Assembly (NCBI RefSeq): GCF_014635205.1 | Contig: NZ_BMCN01000002.1 | Coordinates: 124,001 to 188,000, forward strand | From: Jeotgalicoccus aerolatus | GTDB taxonomy: Bacteria; Bacillota; Bacilli; Staphylococcales; Salinicoccaceae | Direction of reading: 5' to 3' | DNA length: 64,000 nt | Part shown: piece after piece, positions 52,534-61,097 of the stretch | How the letters are laid out: every line of letters starts with the position of its first letter | Numbering within the stretch: the first letter of the stretch is position 1 | Made by a program: the position numbers and the translations under genes | The notes under the pieces: generated by a model | Told to the model about the DNA's origin: nothing | Databases searched by the model: none | Seen by the model: the letters and a program-made list of their open reading frames with translations, nothing else

Positions 52534-53100
52534 ATGACATCTATTAATTCGTTATTAAAAACCAACAAAGTATTCGCAGCATGCAAACCAGAAAATATTG
52601 CTACTGTATACGAAACTGAAGTAAGCGGCGCCATCTTAATGAACGGGACATTAAATTATTATTTAAATAACGTCGAAGAATTGAAGGTCTGTCCCAAACC
52701 CTTATTCATTCATACAGACCTTATAAAAGGACTTTCTAATGATAAAGAAGCTATTCATTTTATTGCAAAACACTTGCAGCCGGCGGGTATTGTTTCTACA
52801 AAGAGCGGAATGATCCGTACGGCGAAGAGTGAAGGACTGCTTACTATTATGCGTATTTTCCTAATCGATACAAGCTCCTTGAAAAACTCAATTAAACATA
52901 TTAAAGACAGTAAACCGGATGCTATTGAAATTATGCCTGGCATTGCTCCGGAGATTGTTAAAACATTAAGAGAGCACGTCGAACAGCCGATTATTCTCGG
53001 CGGTTTGATCTGGAATAAAGAACATATTGACGATGCATTTCAAGCCGGTGCAGATGCTGTCTCACTCAGTAAAGAGCAATTTTGGGATTTGCGTTACTAA
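52534..53100 (+). CDS. glpP: Glycerol-3-phosphate-responsive antiterminator GlpP
   Basis: A 188-residue TIM-barrel-like RNA antiterminator that, with glycerol-3-phosphate, allows read-through of leader terminators of glycerol genes. Family blocks: FIHTDLIKGLSNDKEAIHF, AGIVSTKSGMIRTAKSEGL, DAIEIMPGIAPEIVK, PIILGGLIW and GADAVSLSKEQFW. In Bacillus it sits with glpFK/glpD; here its neighbour is the glycerophosphodiester operon, suggesting it regulates that operon. AAGGG precedes the ATG at somewhat long spacing. Confidence 0.94.
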   Translation: MTSINSLLKTNKVFAACKPENIATVYETEVSGAILMNGTLNYYLNNVEELKVCPKPLFIHTDLIKGLSNDKEAIHFIAKHLQPAGIVSTKSGMIRTAKSEGLLTIMRIFLIDTSSLKNSIKHIKDSKPDAIEIMPGIAPEIVKTLREHVEQPIILGGLIWNKEHIDDAFQAGADAVSLSKEQFWDLRY

Positions 53101-53464
53101 AAAAACGAATGTGATTTGATGTACTAAAGCGTATCGTAACTAATCCATAAAACGTTTCGCCCACAAGATATGAGTGCAAAAGCCATCATGCTCAAAAGTG
53201 ACGTAGAGAAAGTAATTAAATGAGAGTATATCGTGAGTTATTCAAAAAAGTGATTCATCATAAGCCGGTGGGCTACGATGAATCGCTATTTAATTTTCAC
53301 GCTATTTATTTCAGATTTAAAATATAGAAGTTAATTTAGTGAATTTGCATGCAGTTTAAAAATTTCCAATTAACGTAGTCGAAAGTTATGATGAAACCAT
53401 CGCAGTACTTAATGCTGCAAAAAAATGAAGATTTAATAAGATTTATAAAGGAGAACTAATTTAA
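53101..53464. other. Intergenic region after glpP, with hairpin
   Basis: No gene assigned. A strong hairpin, GTGATTCATC-ATAAGCC with GGCTACGATGAATCGC (about 53251-53292), followed by T-rich sequence, may terminate glpP transcripts. A short frame, MSAKAIMLKSDVEKVIK (53169-53222), has no proper start site and looks like decayed sequence. Confidence 0.45.
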
Positions 53465-54466
53465 ATGACAAAACATATACCTTTAAATGTTCTGGAACTG
53501 GTGGGCATTTCTGATAACCAGACAGTCAGAGAAGCCATTGAAGCCTCGTTGGATAATGCGGCGCTGATAGACGAGCTCGGATTCAAGAGACTCTGGTTCG
53601 CTGAACATCATAATACAAGAAGTCTTGCATCCGCTGCGACTTCCCAGCTGATTGCAATGGCAGCAGCACGGACAAAAAATATCCGTGTTGGATCCGGAGG
53701 CATTATGCTGCCTAACCATTCACCGCTGCAAGTAGCAGAAAATTTCGGAACTATAGCCCAGCTGTATCCGGATAGAATTGATCTTGGTTTAGGCCGTGCA
53801 CCGGGTACAGACCAAAGAACATCACAGTTAATTACTCGTACCAGCAGTGATGCGCAAAACTTTGCCAATTCAATTTATGATCTTATCGGCTGGTTCAGCG
53901 ATGAAGGACTAGGCCATAGTGTTCCCGTGACTTCCACAGTAGGCACAGGGACAAATATTCCAATCTGGGTACTCGGCTCAAGTATGAACGGCGCATCTAT
54001 TGCCGGTCAGCTTGGATTACCCTATTCGATTGCGACTCACTTTACTCCTGAAGATTACAAACAGAAAATCGATATGTACCGTTCGTCATTCAGAACAGAC
54101 TCGCCGACTGCACAAATCGATGCACCTTATGTGATGGCAGGGATTAACGTGATAGTCGCACCGACGGATGAGGAAGCAGAGAAAATATGGACAACGACAC
54201 AACAAATGCTGATGGATATGCAGACTGGCCAGCAGCGTAAACTGCAGCCCCCTGTGGAGCCAGAAGAATTAGGTTCAGCAGAACAGCGGAAAATGATGGA
54301 TGGTATGTTCAGTCTTAAAGCTGTCGGTTCACCAGAAACAGTTCAGAAGAAACTGGAAGAGTTTACTGAAGAGACAGGTGCGGATGAACTGATTATTGTG
54401 ACTTACACTTATGATCCGGAAAAACGAAAACAATCGATGGAACTGCTGGCGGATTTGTGGTTCTAA
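53465..54466 (+). CDS. LLM-class flavin-dependent oxidoreductase
   Basis: A bacterial-luciferase-like monooxygenase of 333 residues, FMN-dependent. Family features are RLWFAEHHNTRSLASAAT, RVGSGGIMLPNHSPLQVAE, LGLGRAPGTDQRT and IPIWVLGSS. It belongs to the YhbW-type group, for which the natural substrate is not established. AAGGAG precedes the start. Monocistronic, ended by a bidirectional terminator shared with the convergent phzF-like gene. Confidence 0.92.
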   Translation: MTKHIPLNVLELVGISDNQTVREAIEASLDNAALIDELGFKRLWFAEHHNTRSLASAATSQLIAMAAARTKNIRVGSGGIMLPNHSPLQVAENFGTIAQLYPDRIDLGLGRAPGTDQRTSQLITRTSSDAQNFANSIYDLIGWFSDEGLGHSVPVTSTVGTGTNIPIWVLGSSMNGASIAGQLGLPYSIATHFTPEDYKQKIDMYRSSFRTDSPTAQIDAPYVMAGINVIVAPTDEEAEKIWTTTQQMLMDMQTGQQRKLQPPVEPEELGSAEQRKMMDGMFSLKAVGSPETVQKKLEEFTEETGADELIIVTYTYDPEKRKQSMELLADLWF

Positions 54467-54492
54467 ATACAAGATAACCATAAGTTTTTAAA

Positions 54493-54544
54493 AAAACAGC
54501 GATTCAACAGTCCTTGCTAAATGGATTGATGAGTCGCTGTTTTG
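54493..54544. terminator. Bidirectional terminator
   Basis: AAAACAGCGATTCAACAGTCC pairs, with small mismatches, with GGATTGATGAGTCGCTGTTTT between two convergent genes (arms broken here at the loop). Confidence 0.75.
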
Positions 54545-54595
54545 TTTTCCATGCTGAGCGTGAACAGCCAGTCACTCATACTGCCAATATACTAT

Positions 54596-55450
54596 CTAAT
54601 GAATCACAGCTTTACCAATCACAGCGTTTTTAAGTTTGTTGTCTTCAGTAAGTATATTTTTAACGATAATCTCACTCGGACGATTCATTGCCTCACCCTG
54701 GATAATATATAAATTCTCCGTTTTGGAATCTGCCAAATGATGCTGATATACATATATGCCTAAAGCAGAAGCGGCGACACCCGTCGCCGGGTCTTCGTTA
54801 TAGCCGGTATTATTCGGAAATTGTCTGGCAGCAAAAGTATTTTCTTTTTGTTTATATTTTGCAAAAGGATAAAAACCTGTCGACTGGTACTTATCGCAGA
54901 TTTGCCACAGTTTTTCAAAATCGGGTGTGAGCTGATTCAGGACATCTGCAGATTTCAATTTGACGATAGTTTTATAACGCGACGTTGAAATATTATTTAC
55001 CGGGAAATAATCAATATCATTTACACTGATATTGAGTGCATCTGCAACTTCTGTTTTATTGGGCTGGTCTGCTGAAATTTCATGTAAGAGCTGCTCCACT
55101 TCCACCAAAATTTCACCGGATGATTGATCTATTGTTACCGGCATTTTTCCTGCCAGTGTTTCTATCATTAAGTGATTTTTTGCGGTCATCTTTTGATGAA
55201 CAAGCACGGTGGCACAGGCAATTGTTGCATGGACACACATTTCCATTTCATGATTTGGTACAAAATATCGGAACTGAAAATCGCAGTCTGCATGCTTAGA
55301 TTGACTGATAAATCCCGCCTCAGCTTTATATTTTTCAGCAACTGCTCTCATCTCTTCATCAGATAAATGATCTGCGTTTAAAGTGACAGGGCAAGGGTTG
55401 CCTCCTTCTTTACTGTATGGAAATACAGTTGTTTTTATTAGAGTATTCAT
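54596..55450 (-). CDS. PhzF-family isomerase
   Basis: A 284-residue protein of the PhzF/YddE family with diaminopimelate-epimerase-like fold. FPYSKEGGNPCPVTLNADHL, the probable catalytic Glu in YKAEAGFIS, CVHATIACATVL and GYNEDPATGVAASALGIY are the standard blocks. The physiological substrate is unknown. AAGGAG suits the ATG at 55450; a GTG one codon upstream is possible. Convergent with the flavin oxidoreductase. Confidence 0.88.
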   Translation of the reverse strand: MNTLIKTTVFPYSKEGGNPCPVTLNADHLSDEEMRAVAEKYKAEAGFISQSKHADCDFQFRYFVPNHEMEMCVHATIACATVLVHQKMTAKNHLMIETLAGKMPVTIDQSSGEILVEVEQLLHEISADQPNKTEVADALNISVNDIDYFPVNNISTSRYKTIVKLKSADVLNQLTPDFEKLWQICDKYQSTGFYPFAKYKQKENTFAARQFPNNTGYNEDPATGVAASALGIYVYQHHLADSKTENLYIIQGEAMNRPSEIIVKNILTEDNKLKNAVIGKAVIH

Positions 55451-55619
55451 CACACATCACATCTCCTTCATTGACATAATATTACTATACTTTCATGAAA
55501 TAATATAAAAAAATAGGGGTTCAATTTTAAGGAAATTCCCCTTATTTTTGTTAGACTTGTCGTATAAATATAATTATTTATTTCTGAATTCTAAATATAT
55601 AGAAAAGGATGTGGAAATT

Positions 55620-56204
55620 ATGAGTCCGGAACAAGTCGGTTTCGCTCTGCTTTACTTAGGAATATTTCTGCTGCTTGGTAAATGGATCAGGCTGCACTCA
55701 AAAGGGATGCAGAATTTATTTCTGCCGGCATCGGTGATTGGAGGGTTTCTCGCCCTGCTTTTAGGTCCTGAGATCCTTGGACGAATCATAGGCAATTTTG
55801 CCGGAGAGGATGCTTTTCTGGCCAATGGAATTATGACTGCTGAAATTATGGAAGTCTGGTCTGCCCTGCCCGGTTTAATGATTAATGTTGTCTTTGCAAC
55901 TTTATTTATCGGTACGGTACTGCCGAATATGAAAAGAGTCTGGAATGTCGGAGGACCGCAGCTCGCATTTGGCTGGACGCTTGGCTGGGGTCAGTACGTT
56001 GTCGGCTTGCTGATTGCATTACTGATACTCGTTCCATTTTATGATCTCCCGCCATTCATCGGTGCTCTGATTGAAGTGGGATTTGAAGGCGGTCACGGTA
56101 CTGCTGCCGGACTGCAGGGAACATTTGAAGATCTTGGCTTCCCTGAAGCTTATGATATTGCTGTCGGTCTGTTTTATTTTGGTAAACGAAAACCAATAGA
56201 ATAG
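55620..56204 (+). pseudogene. gltS: Sodium/glutamate symporter GltS-like, C-terminal half missing
   Basis: About 195 residues of a transporter that normally has more than 400. The N-terminal half is clear: SPEQVGFALLYLGIFLLLGK, FLPASVIGGFLALLLGP, FGWTLGWGQYVVGLL and EVGFEGGHGTAAGLQGTF. It then ends abruptly as AYDIAVGLFYFGKRKPIE-stop, 9 nt before a terminator and 80 nt from tRNA-Leu. AAGGA precedes the ATG at 55620. Half the membrane core is gone, so it is most likely inactive. Confidence 0.82.
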
Positions 56205-56212
56205 TATGTATA

Positions 56213-56242
56213 GACACTCCGAAATCGGGGTGTCTTTTTTTA
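56213..56242 (+). terminator. Terminator after truncated gltS
   Basis: GACACTCCG pairs with CGGGGTGTC around AAAT and is followed by seven T. Confidence 0.85.
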
Positions 56243-56244
56243 TA

Positions 56245-56277
56245 AGAAAAAAAGACCATTCGAATGAATGGTCTTTA
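56245..56277 (-). terminator. Terminator of tRNA-Leu
   Basis: On the minus strand AAAGACCATTC and GAATGGTCTTT pair around a short loop and are followed by a T run, 7 nt past the tRNA 3' end. Confidence 0.82.
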
Positions 56278-56283
56278 AAATGA

Positions 56284-56367
56284 TGCGGATAAAGGGAGTC
56301 GAACCCCCACGTCGATTAAGACACTAGAGCCTGATTCTAGCGCGTCTGCCAGTTCCGCCATATCCGC
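56284..56367 (-). tRNA. tRNA-Leu (anticodon CAG)
   Basis: An 84-nt class II tRNA with a long variable arm. Acceptor arms GCGGATA and TATCCGC (read on the minus strand as 5' GCGGATA and 3' TATCCGC) pair, the discriminator is A, and CCA is not encoded. The anticodon stem CTAGA/TCTAG encloses ATCAGGC with anticodon CAG. Confidence 0.93.
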
Positions 56368-56390
56368 TAACTTATTAATATTAATTAACA

Positions 56391-56417
56391 ATAATACAAA
56401 AACCATGATTGTGTCAA
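56391..56417 (-). promoter_or_regulatory. tRNA-Leu promoter
   Basis: A consensus TTGACA (56417-56412) and TATTAT (56396-56391) on the minus strand, spacing 15 nt, 23 nt before the tRNA. Confidence 0.5.
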
Positions 56418-56433
56418 TACATTTATATCATTT

Positions 56434-56463
56434 TTGTTAAATCCAATTAAATCACAGTATAAT
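56434..56463 (+). promoter_or_regulatory. Promoter of the HD hydrolase gene
   Basis: TTGTTA (56434-56439) and TATAAT (56458-56463), spacing 18 nt, 38 nt before the start codon. Confidence 0.6.
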
Positions 56464-56501
56464 AGAAATATATTAAAAACAGTGACGGAGGTAAGCGTTT
56501 C

Positions 56502-57149
56502 ATGAATGAAAAAACTGTAATCAACAATATAGAATTCTGGGTGAAATCAGAATTGATGAATGAAAAGAGCGGGCATGACTGGTATCACATAGAAAGAGTA
56601 ACTAACCTTGCAAAAACCTTATTAAAATCAGAAGAAGCCAATGCGTTTATCGTTGTTGCAGCAGCATTACTGCACGACATCGCTGATGATAAGGTGACTG
56701 ATAATGAAGACGCTGCGCTCGATCGAATTAAACAGTTATTAAAAGATAATGCGGTCGATGAGGCTTCAATAGAAATGATTATTGATATTATTACGACGAT
56801 ATCATTTAAAGGCGGTACGGGAAAACAGCTGACTTATCCTGAAGCTAAAATTGTCCAGGATGCTGACAGACTGGATGCCATAGGTGCAATAGGTATCGCC
56901 AGAACATTTCAGTACGGCGGCTCAAAGGGACAGGCAATGTACGATCCGGATATTCCTGTCCGGGACAGTATGAGTTTTGAAGAATACCGTCATGGCCAAT
57001 CGACTTCGTTTAATCATTTTTATGAAAAGCTGCTGCGCTTAAAAGATCAGATGAACACGCCGGCTGCTGTAAAAATCGCTGAAGAACGGCAAGTGTTTAT
57101 GGAAACATTTTTAGATACCTTCTTAAAAGAGTGGAACGGTGAACGGTAA
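56502..57149 (+). CDS. HD-domain phosphohydrolase
   Basis: A 215-residue HD-superfamily protein like YpgQ/YedJ, which have nucleotide pyrophosphohydrolase activity in studied cases. Metal ligands are visible as His in SGHDWYHIERV, the HD pair in LLHDIADDK (59-60) and the distal Asp in VQDADRLDAIGAIGI. GGAGG precedes the ATG. Single gene, flanked by tRNA-Leu and a terminator shared with the convergent dehydrogenase gene. Confidence 0.9.
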   Translation: MNEKTVINNIEFWVKSELMNEKSGHDWYHIERVTNLAKTLLKSEEANAFIVVAAALLHDIADDKVTDNEDAALDRIKQLLKDNAVDEASIEMIIDIITTISFKGGTGKQLTYPEAKIVQDADRLDAIGAIGIARTFQYGGSKGQAMYDPDIPVRDSMSFEEYRHGQSTSFNHFYEKLLRLKDQMNTPAAVKIAEERQVFMETFLDTFLKEWNGER

Positions 57150-57158
57150 GCAATATAA

Positions 57159-57190
57159 AAAAGCTCTCCATAAACTAAGGAGAGCTTAAT
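57159..57190. terminator. Bidirectional terminator
   Basis: AAAGCTCTCC pairs with GGAGAGCTT between the convergent HD hydrolase and dehydrogenase genes, with A residues on one side and T-rich sequence on the other. Confidence 0.75.
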
Positions 57191-57200
57191 CACTATAAAA

Positions 57201-58157
57201 TTATTCATTAACCTGATAATCGAGCGCTGATCCGGTTAATGCTTTGACTGCCTGGTCCGCTGCGACTTCGGCCATTTTATTTCTGGCTTCATAAGTGTCG
57301 TTGCCGATGTGCGGCGTCAGAATCACATTATCAAGTTTAGCCAGTGCTTCATTGATGTGCGGTTCTTCTTCATGCACATCCAGGGCTGCAGCTTGTATCT
57401 GCTTGTTTTTCAGTGCGTCAAGGAGTGCTGCTTCATCAACAACTCCGCCGCGTGCAGTATTAATGAAATATGCAGATTCTTTCATCTGTTCGAATTCTTT
57501 TTTACCAAACAAATGATGAGACGTTTCATTATAGTTCACTTGAGTGATCAGATAATCTGCTTCTTTCAATGCCTCATCCATACTGACTTTTTTAGCGTTA
57601 AGATCCGTATCTTTTTCTTCCAGATCCACATATAACAGTTTCATATTAAAGGCCTGTGCCAGCTTGCCGATAAACTGCCCGATTTGTCCAAATCCAACGA
57701 TGGCCAGTGTTTTATCGACAACTTGATTACCGCCGAGGTAACCCATAACCTGCCAGCCGTTAAATTCATTTTTAACAGCCATTTCATGACCGGGAAGTAC
57801 GCGGCGCGACAAGGCCAGCATCAATGTAATTGCGAGCTCAGCTGTCGATGCAACGGATTCGTGTACAGGAGTATTAGTCACTGCGATATTATGCTTATTC
57901 GCTTCATCTACATCAATATTATTAAAACCTGAACCGACATTAGCAATGACTTTCATATCCGGATTCGCTTTAATCACTTCTGCGGGTGCCTGTACATTAA
58001 CACCTGTAATTAAACCGTCGGCATTTTTAACTTTTTCAATCATTTCTGCCGTTTTTGGAGTGGTTAATTCATTATGCATATCCAGCTCAATATTCTGATT
58101 TGCAATGATTTTAATTGCAGACTCAGGAAGTTTTACTGCACTGTAAATTTTAGTCAT
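57201..58157 (-). CDS. D-2-hydroxyacid dehydrogenase
   Basis: NAD(P)-dependent dehydrogenase of 318 residues in the glyoxylate/hydroxypyruvate reductase-like group. The Rossmann motif is LAIVGFGQIGQFIGKLAQ; catalytic Arg, Glu and His are placed in INTARGGVVDEAALL, LDVHEEEPHI and VILTPHIGNDTYEAR. The N-terminal substrate domain has VIANVGSGFNNIDVDEANK. AGCAGG is spaced properly for the ATG at 58157 rather than 58163. The exact substrate cannot be told from sequence. Confidence 0.92.
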   Translation of the reverse strand: MTKIYSAVKLPESAIKIIANQNIELDMHNELTTPKTAEMIEKVKNADGLITGVNVQAPAEVIKANPDMKVIANVGSGFNNIDVDEANKHNIAVTNTPVHESVASTAELAITLMLALSRRVLPGHEMAVKNEFNGWQVMGYLGGNQVVDKTLAIVGFGQIGQFIGKLAQAFNMKLLYVDLEEKDTDLNAKKVSMDEALKEADYLITQVNYNETSHHLFGKKEFEQMKESAYFINTARGGVVDEAALLDALKNKQIQAAALDVHEEEPHINEALAKLDNVILTPHIGNDTYEARNKMAEVAADQAVKALTGSALDYQVNE

Positions 58158-58240
58158 ACTCATCCTGCTTTCTATAAATACTCTTTATAGCTTATATAGC
58201 CTAAAGTTAATAAATTAAACTCATCCAATGACAACAAAAA

Positions 58241-58278
58241 AACCGTACTATCTGGATAACCAGATAGTACGGTTTTTA
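58241..58278 (-). terminator. Terminator after sceD
   Basis: A perfect stem, ACCGTACTATCTGG with CCAGATAGTACGGT, has T or A runs on both sides. It ends the sceD transcript on the minus strand. Confidence 0.88.
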
Positions 58279-58294
58279 ATATTGGTGTTAGATC

Positions 58295-59014
58295 TTACCA
58301 CCAGTTGTTAGCATTACGGAATTGGATTGCTGCATCGATTGAACCGTAACGTTGTTCAGCATAGTTAAGCATACCTGATGTTTGTTCTGCTACTGAACCA
58401 GTACCCCATGATTCTTTAGTTTGGCCAAGTCCTTGGTAGCCGTTCGGGCTTACTGCATTTGGATTACCGCTTGATTCTGGTAATACGATTGAGTTCCACA
58501 TTGCTTCAGTTCCGCCAGCAGCTAAGAATTGTGACTTAGTAGATCCGCCAGTTGATTGTGTTGTTTGTGGAGCTGGTGTTGCTGCTGCAGGTTCTTCTAC
58601 AGTTTGAGTTTCTTCTTGAACAGCTGGAGCTGCTTCTTGTGTATTGTTAACTTCTTGTGTTTGTGCAGTTTCATAGTTTTGTACTGTTTGTGTTTCTTCT
58701 TGAACAGCTGGAGCTGCTTTTTCTACTGCAGGTGCTTGGTTTTGTGCATCTGCTTGGCCATTCATTTCGTATGCCCATGAGAAGTTAGTTCCATCTGATT
58801 CGAAGTCGTAGTTAAAGTTGTTGTGGTTAAAGTTGTAGTCATATTCACCTTCGTGTAATGCTGATGCATTTAAAGCACTTGGGTTATTTTGAGCTGTGTG
58901 AGCAAGTTCTTCTTTATTAAGATCGTATGATGATGCTTCTGCGTCCTGACCTGCTGCAATTCCTGTTACGCCTAAACCTAATACTAATGTAGTAGCTAAT
59001 ACTGTTTTCTTCAT
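58295..59014 (-). CDS. sceD: SceD/IsaA-like secreted transglycosylase
   Basis: A 239-residue secreted protein. Signal peptide MKKTVLATTLVLGLGVTGIA, with likely cleavage after the Ala of AEA-S. The middle is a low-complexity Ala/Gln/Glu/Thr linker with two near-identical APAVQEETQTV segments. The C-terminal lytic-transglycosylase-like domain has MWNSIVLPESSGNPNAVSPN, YQGLGQTKESWGTGS and ends IQFRNANNWW. The probable catalytic Glu is in PESSGN. GGAGGAAG precedes the ATG at 59014; the upstream ATG at 59032 would use the RBS as coding sequence. Homologues are in the WalR regulon, but I found no clear WalR box here. Confidence 0.9.
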   Translation of the reverse strand: MKKTVLATTLVLGLGVTGIAAGQDAEASSYDLNKEELAHTAQNNPSALNASALHEGEYDYNFNHNNFNYDFESDGTNFSWAYEMNGQADAQNQAPAVEKAAPAVQEETQTVQNYETAQTQEVNNTQEAAPAVQEETQTVEEPAAATPAPQTTQSTGGSTKSQFLAAGGTEAMWNSIVLPESSGNPNAVSPNGYQGLGQTKESWGTGSVAEQTSGMLNYAEQRYGSIDAAIQFRNANNWW

Positions 59015-59123
59015 AAAAATTTCTTCCTCCATTTAAATAAATTATATAGTAAACTGATTTGATATTTTTTTCTCTAAAGCTAATCACACTTTTTATGTCT
59101 TGCTTCCTGACGACAGTTATCAA

Positions 59124-59258
59124 TGTAACACAGAATATTTTTACGTGTGTTACAGCTCAATAATAAAGAAGTTACAATTCCTAACGGAACTGTAATAATG
59201 ACATCTCACTGTATTATTTCTGACTATTACCATTAAACGGACATATTCGTGTAACACA
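59124..59258. promoter_or_regulatory. Repeated TGTAACACA motifs upstream of sceD
   Basis: TGTAACACA occurs at 59124-59132 and 59250-59258, and its exact complement TGTGTTACA at 59146-59154. The first two copies form a 9-bp-arm dyad with a 13-nt centre, 110 nt upstream of the sceD start. A possible operator; no known factor assigned. Confidence 0.45.
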
Positions 59259-59287
59259 ACTGCCAAATTAGACACACGTTTGATAAA

Positions 59288-59324
59288 AAAACACCGTATT
59301 CTGAAAAAATCAGATACGGTGTGA
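59288..59324 (-). terminator. Terminator of the BCCT transporter gene
   Basis: ACACCGTATTCTGA pairs with TCAGATACGGTGT and is followed by a T run on the minus strand, just after the transporter stop. Confidence 0.87.
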
Positions 59325-59332
59325 TTGATTAT

Positions 59333-60940
59333 TTACAGATCTCTTTCATCGACACCTGCATTTTTTTGCTCTTCATATTGTTTTTCTTCTTTTTCAAGAT
59401 ATTCTTTCATACGTTTCGTATTTGGCGTTATCGTTAAGCCAAGATATTTTCTTTCTTCGTTTGCATCCTTATAGAAGGAAATCATCATCATGATAATGAC
59501 GAAGCTGAATGGCAGTGCAGCGATAATCGCTGCGGACTGCAGGGCTTCAAGTCCGGTATCTCCGCCGGAGAGCAGGAGCACATAAGCGATTGCTGATAAA
59601 CTCACACCCCAGACAATCTTAATGCTTGCGGATGGACGGAGTGAACCGTTGGATGTCTGCATACCAAGAACAAATGTTGCAGAGTCCGCTGATGTAATAA
59701 AGAATGATGCAACGAGTATAATCGCGACAATGGACAGCGGCACACTGAGCGGTATTTCATTAAATATTGCAAACAGCTGAGTTTCCGGACCGTGTCCAAT
59801 AATCTCATTTACGCCGCTGGCAACTTCTATCCCGGTCACACCAAATACGGTGAACCAGATTATACCGATTGTTGTCGGGACAGTGAGCAGAGCTAGTACG
59901 AATTCACGAACCGTTCTGCCTTTTGACACACGGGCGATAAAGATACCAACGAAAGGACTCCAGCTGAGCCACCATGCCCAGTAGTAAATCGTCCATGTTT
60001 GCAGCCAGCTGTTTTTATCGCTGCTGAGCGGTGCGGCATCAAGTGTTCTTGCAACAAAAGTATTAATGTACTCACCGGCTGCAGTCGGCAGCATGTTTAA
60101 AATGAGCATTGTTGGACCTAAAATCAGAACGACGAGCAGTAATATAGAAGCAAGTATCATATTTAGATTACTTAAATACTTGATTCCTTTACTTAAACCG
60201 CTCCAGGCGCTGGCAAGGAAAAGTATAGTGACAGCAGCGATGATTAAGCCTTGTGCAGCGAGATTAATCGGCACACCGAATAAGTAATTCAGGCCGCCGT
60301 TAATTTGTGTTGTACCGACACCTAATGAAACAGCAACACCGATAACAGTTGCGAAAACTGTCAGAACATCGATCAGAACACCAATAGGGCCGTCGACTTT
60401 ATCGCCTAAAATAGGTCTCAATGTTTTAGATAAAAGGCCTGACTCCCCTTTTCTAAACTGGAAGTAAGCGAGCGCTAATGCAACTGCACCGTACATTCCC
60501 CAGGCATGTACGCCCCAGTGGAAAATCGTTGCCCGGATAGATTCGAGCATAGCTTCTTGTGATTCCGGTGTCGCAGTGGCAGGCATGAAGTAATGCGAGA
60601 TTGGTTCAGAAGTACTGTAGAACACAACACCGATCCCCATGCCGGCGCTGAACAGCATGGTCAGCCATGAACGTGTGCTGAATTCCGGTTCATGATGCGG
60701 TTTGCCGAGTTTTAATTTACCGATTGGGCTGAAAATAAGAAAAATACAGAAAAACAGTGTGGCTGAAGTAATAATCATGTAGTACCAGCCAAAATAGTTG
60801 CTGACCCAGTCTGCAATCGCACCTGCAACGGCACCGAACTGCTCTGGATTAATTGCCCCGATGATAACGAGTATGCCAACGATGACTACTGAATATATAA
60901 ATACATTCGACAATTTTTTTGGATTGGGAGAATCCTTCAT
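59333..60940 (-). CDS. BCCT-family betaine/choline transporter (OpuD-like)
   Basis: Sodium-coupled transporter for glycine betaine or related compatible solutes; 535 residues with twelve membrane helices. The BCCT signature is exact in YYWAWWLSWSPFVGIFIARVSKGR (written here as YYWAWWLSWSPFVG and FIARVSKGR). AGMGIGVVFYSTSEPISHY near residues 95-115 lines the substrate site. The charged C-terminal tail (EEKQYEEQKNAGVDERDL) fits osmosensing members. TAAGGAG precedes the ATG. Confidence 0.93.
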   Translation of the reverse strand: MKDSPNPKKLSNVFIYSVVIVGILVIIGAINPEQFGAVAGAIADWVSNYFGWYYMIITSATLFFCIFLIFSPIGKLKLGKPHHEPEFSTRSWLTMLFSAGMGIGVVFYSTSEPISHYFMPATATPESQEAMLESIRATIFHWGVHAWGMYGAVALALAYFQFRKGESGLLSKTLRPILGDKVDGPIGVLIDVLTVFATVIGVAVSLGVGTTQINGGLNYLFGVPINLAAQGLIIAAVTILFLASAWSGLSKGIKYLSNLNMILASILLLVVLILGPTMLILNMLPTAAGEYINTFVARTLDAAPLSSDKNSWLQTWTIYYWAWWLSWSPFVGIFIARVSKGRTVREFVLALLTVPTTIGIIWFTVFGVTGIEVASGVNEIIGHGPETQLFAIFNEIPLSVPLSIVAIILVASFFITSADSATFVLGMQTSNGSLRPSASIKIVWGVSLSAIAYVLLLSGGDTGLEALQSAAIIAALPFSFVIIMMMISFYKDANEERKYLGLTITPNTKRMKEYLEKEEKQYEEQKNAGVDERDL

Positions 60941-61056
60941 TAATTTGCTCCTTAATATTTAATAGAATATTGTTCAATACCCTAAATTTCTAAAATGTGC
61001 TAAAAGAATAACCTATTGATAGTACCAAATTTATATAAGAAGCGCAATTTGCTTTT

Positions 61057-61091
61057 AAAAAAAGAGCCTGTATTTAAACAGACTCTTTTGC
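61057..61091 (-). terminator. Terminator of the YhgE/Pip gene
   Basis: AAAAGAGTCTGT pairs with ACAGGCTCTTTT on the minus strand and is followed by several T. Confidence 0.8.
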
Positions 61092-61097
61092 TGGCAA

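Noticed and set aside
59014-59330. WalR box upstream of sceD
   Set aside because: No TGTWAH-N5-TGTWAH direct repeat was found on either strand; only single or inverted half-sites.
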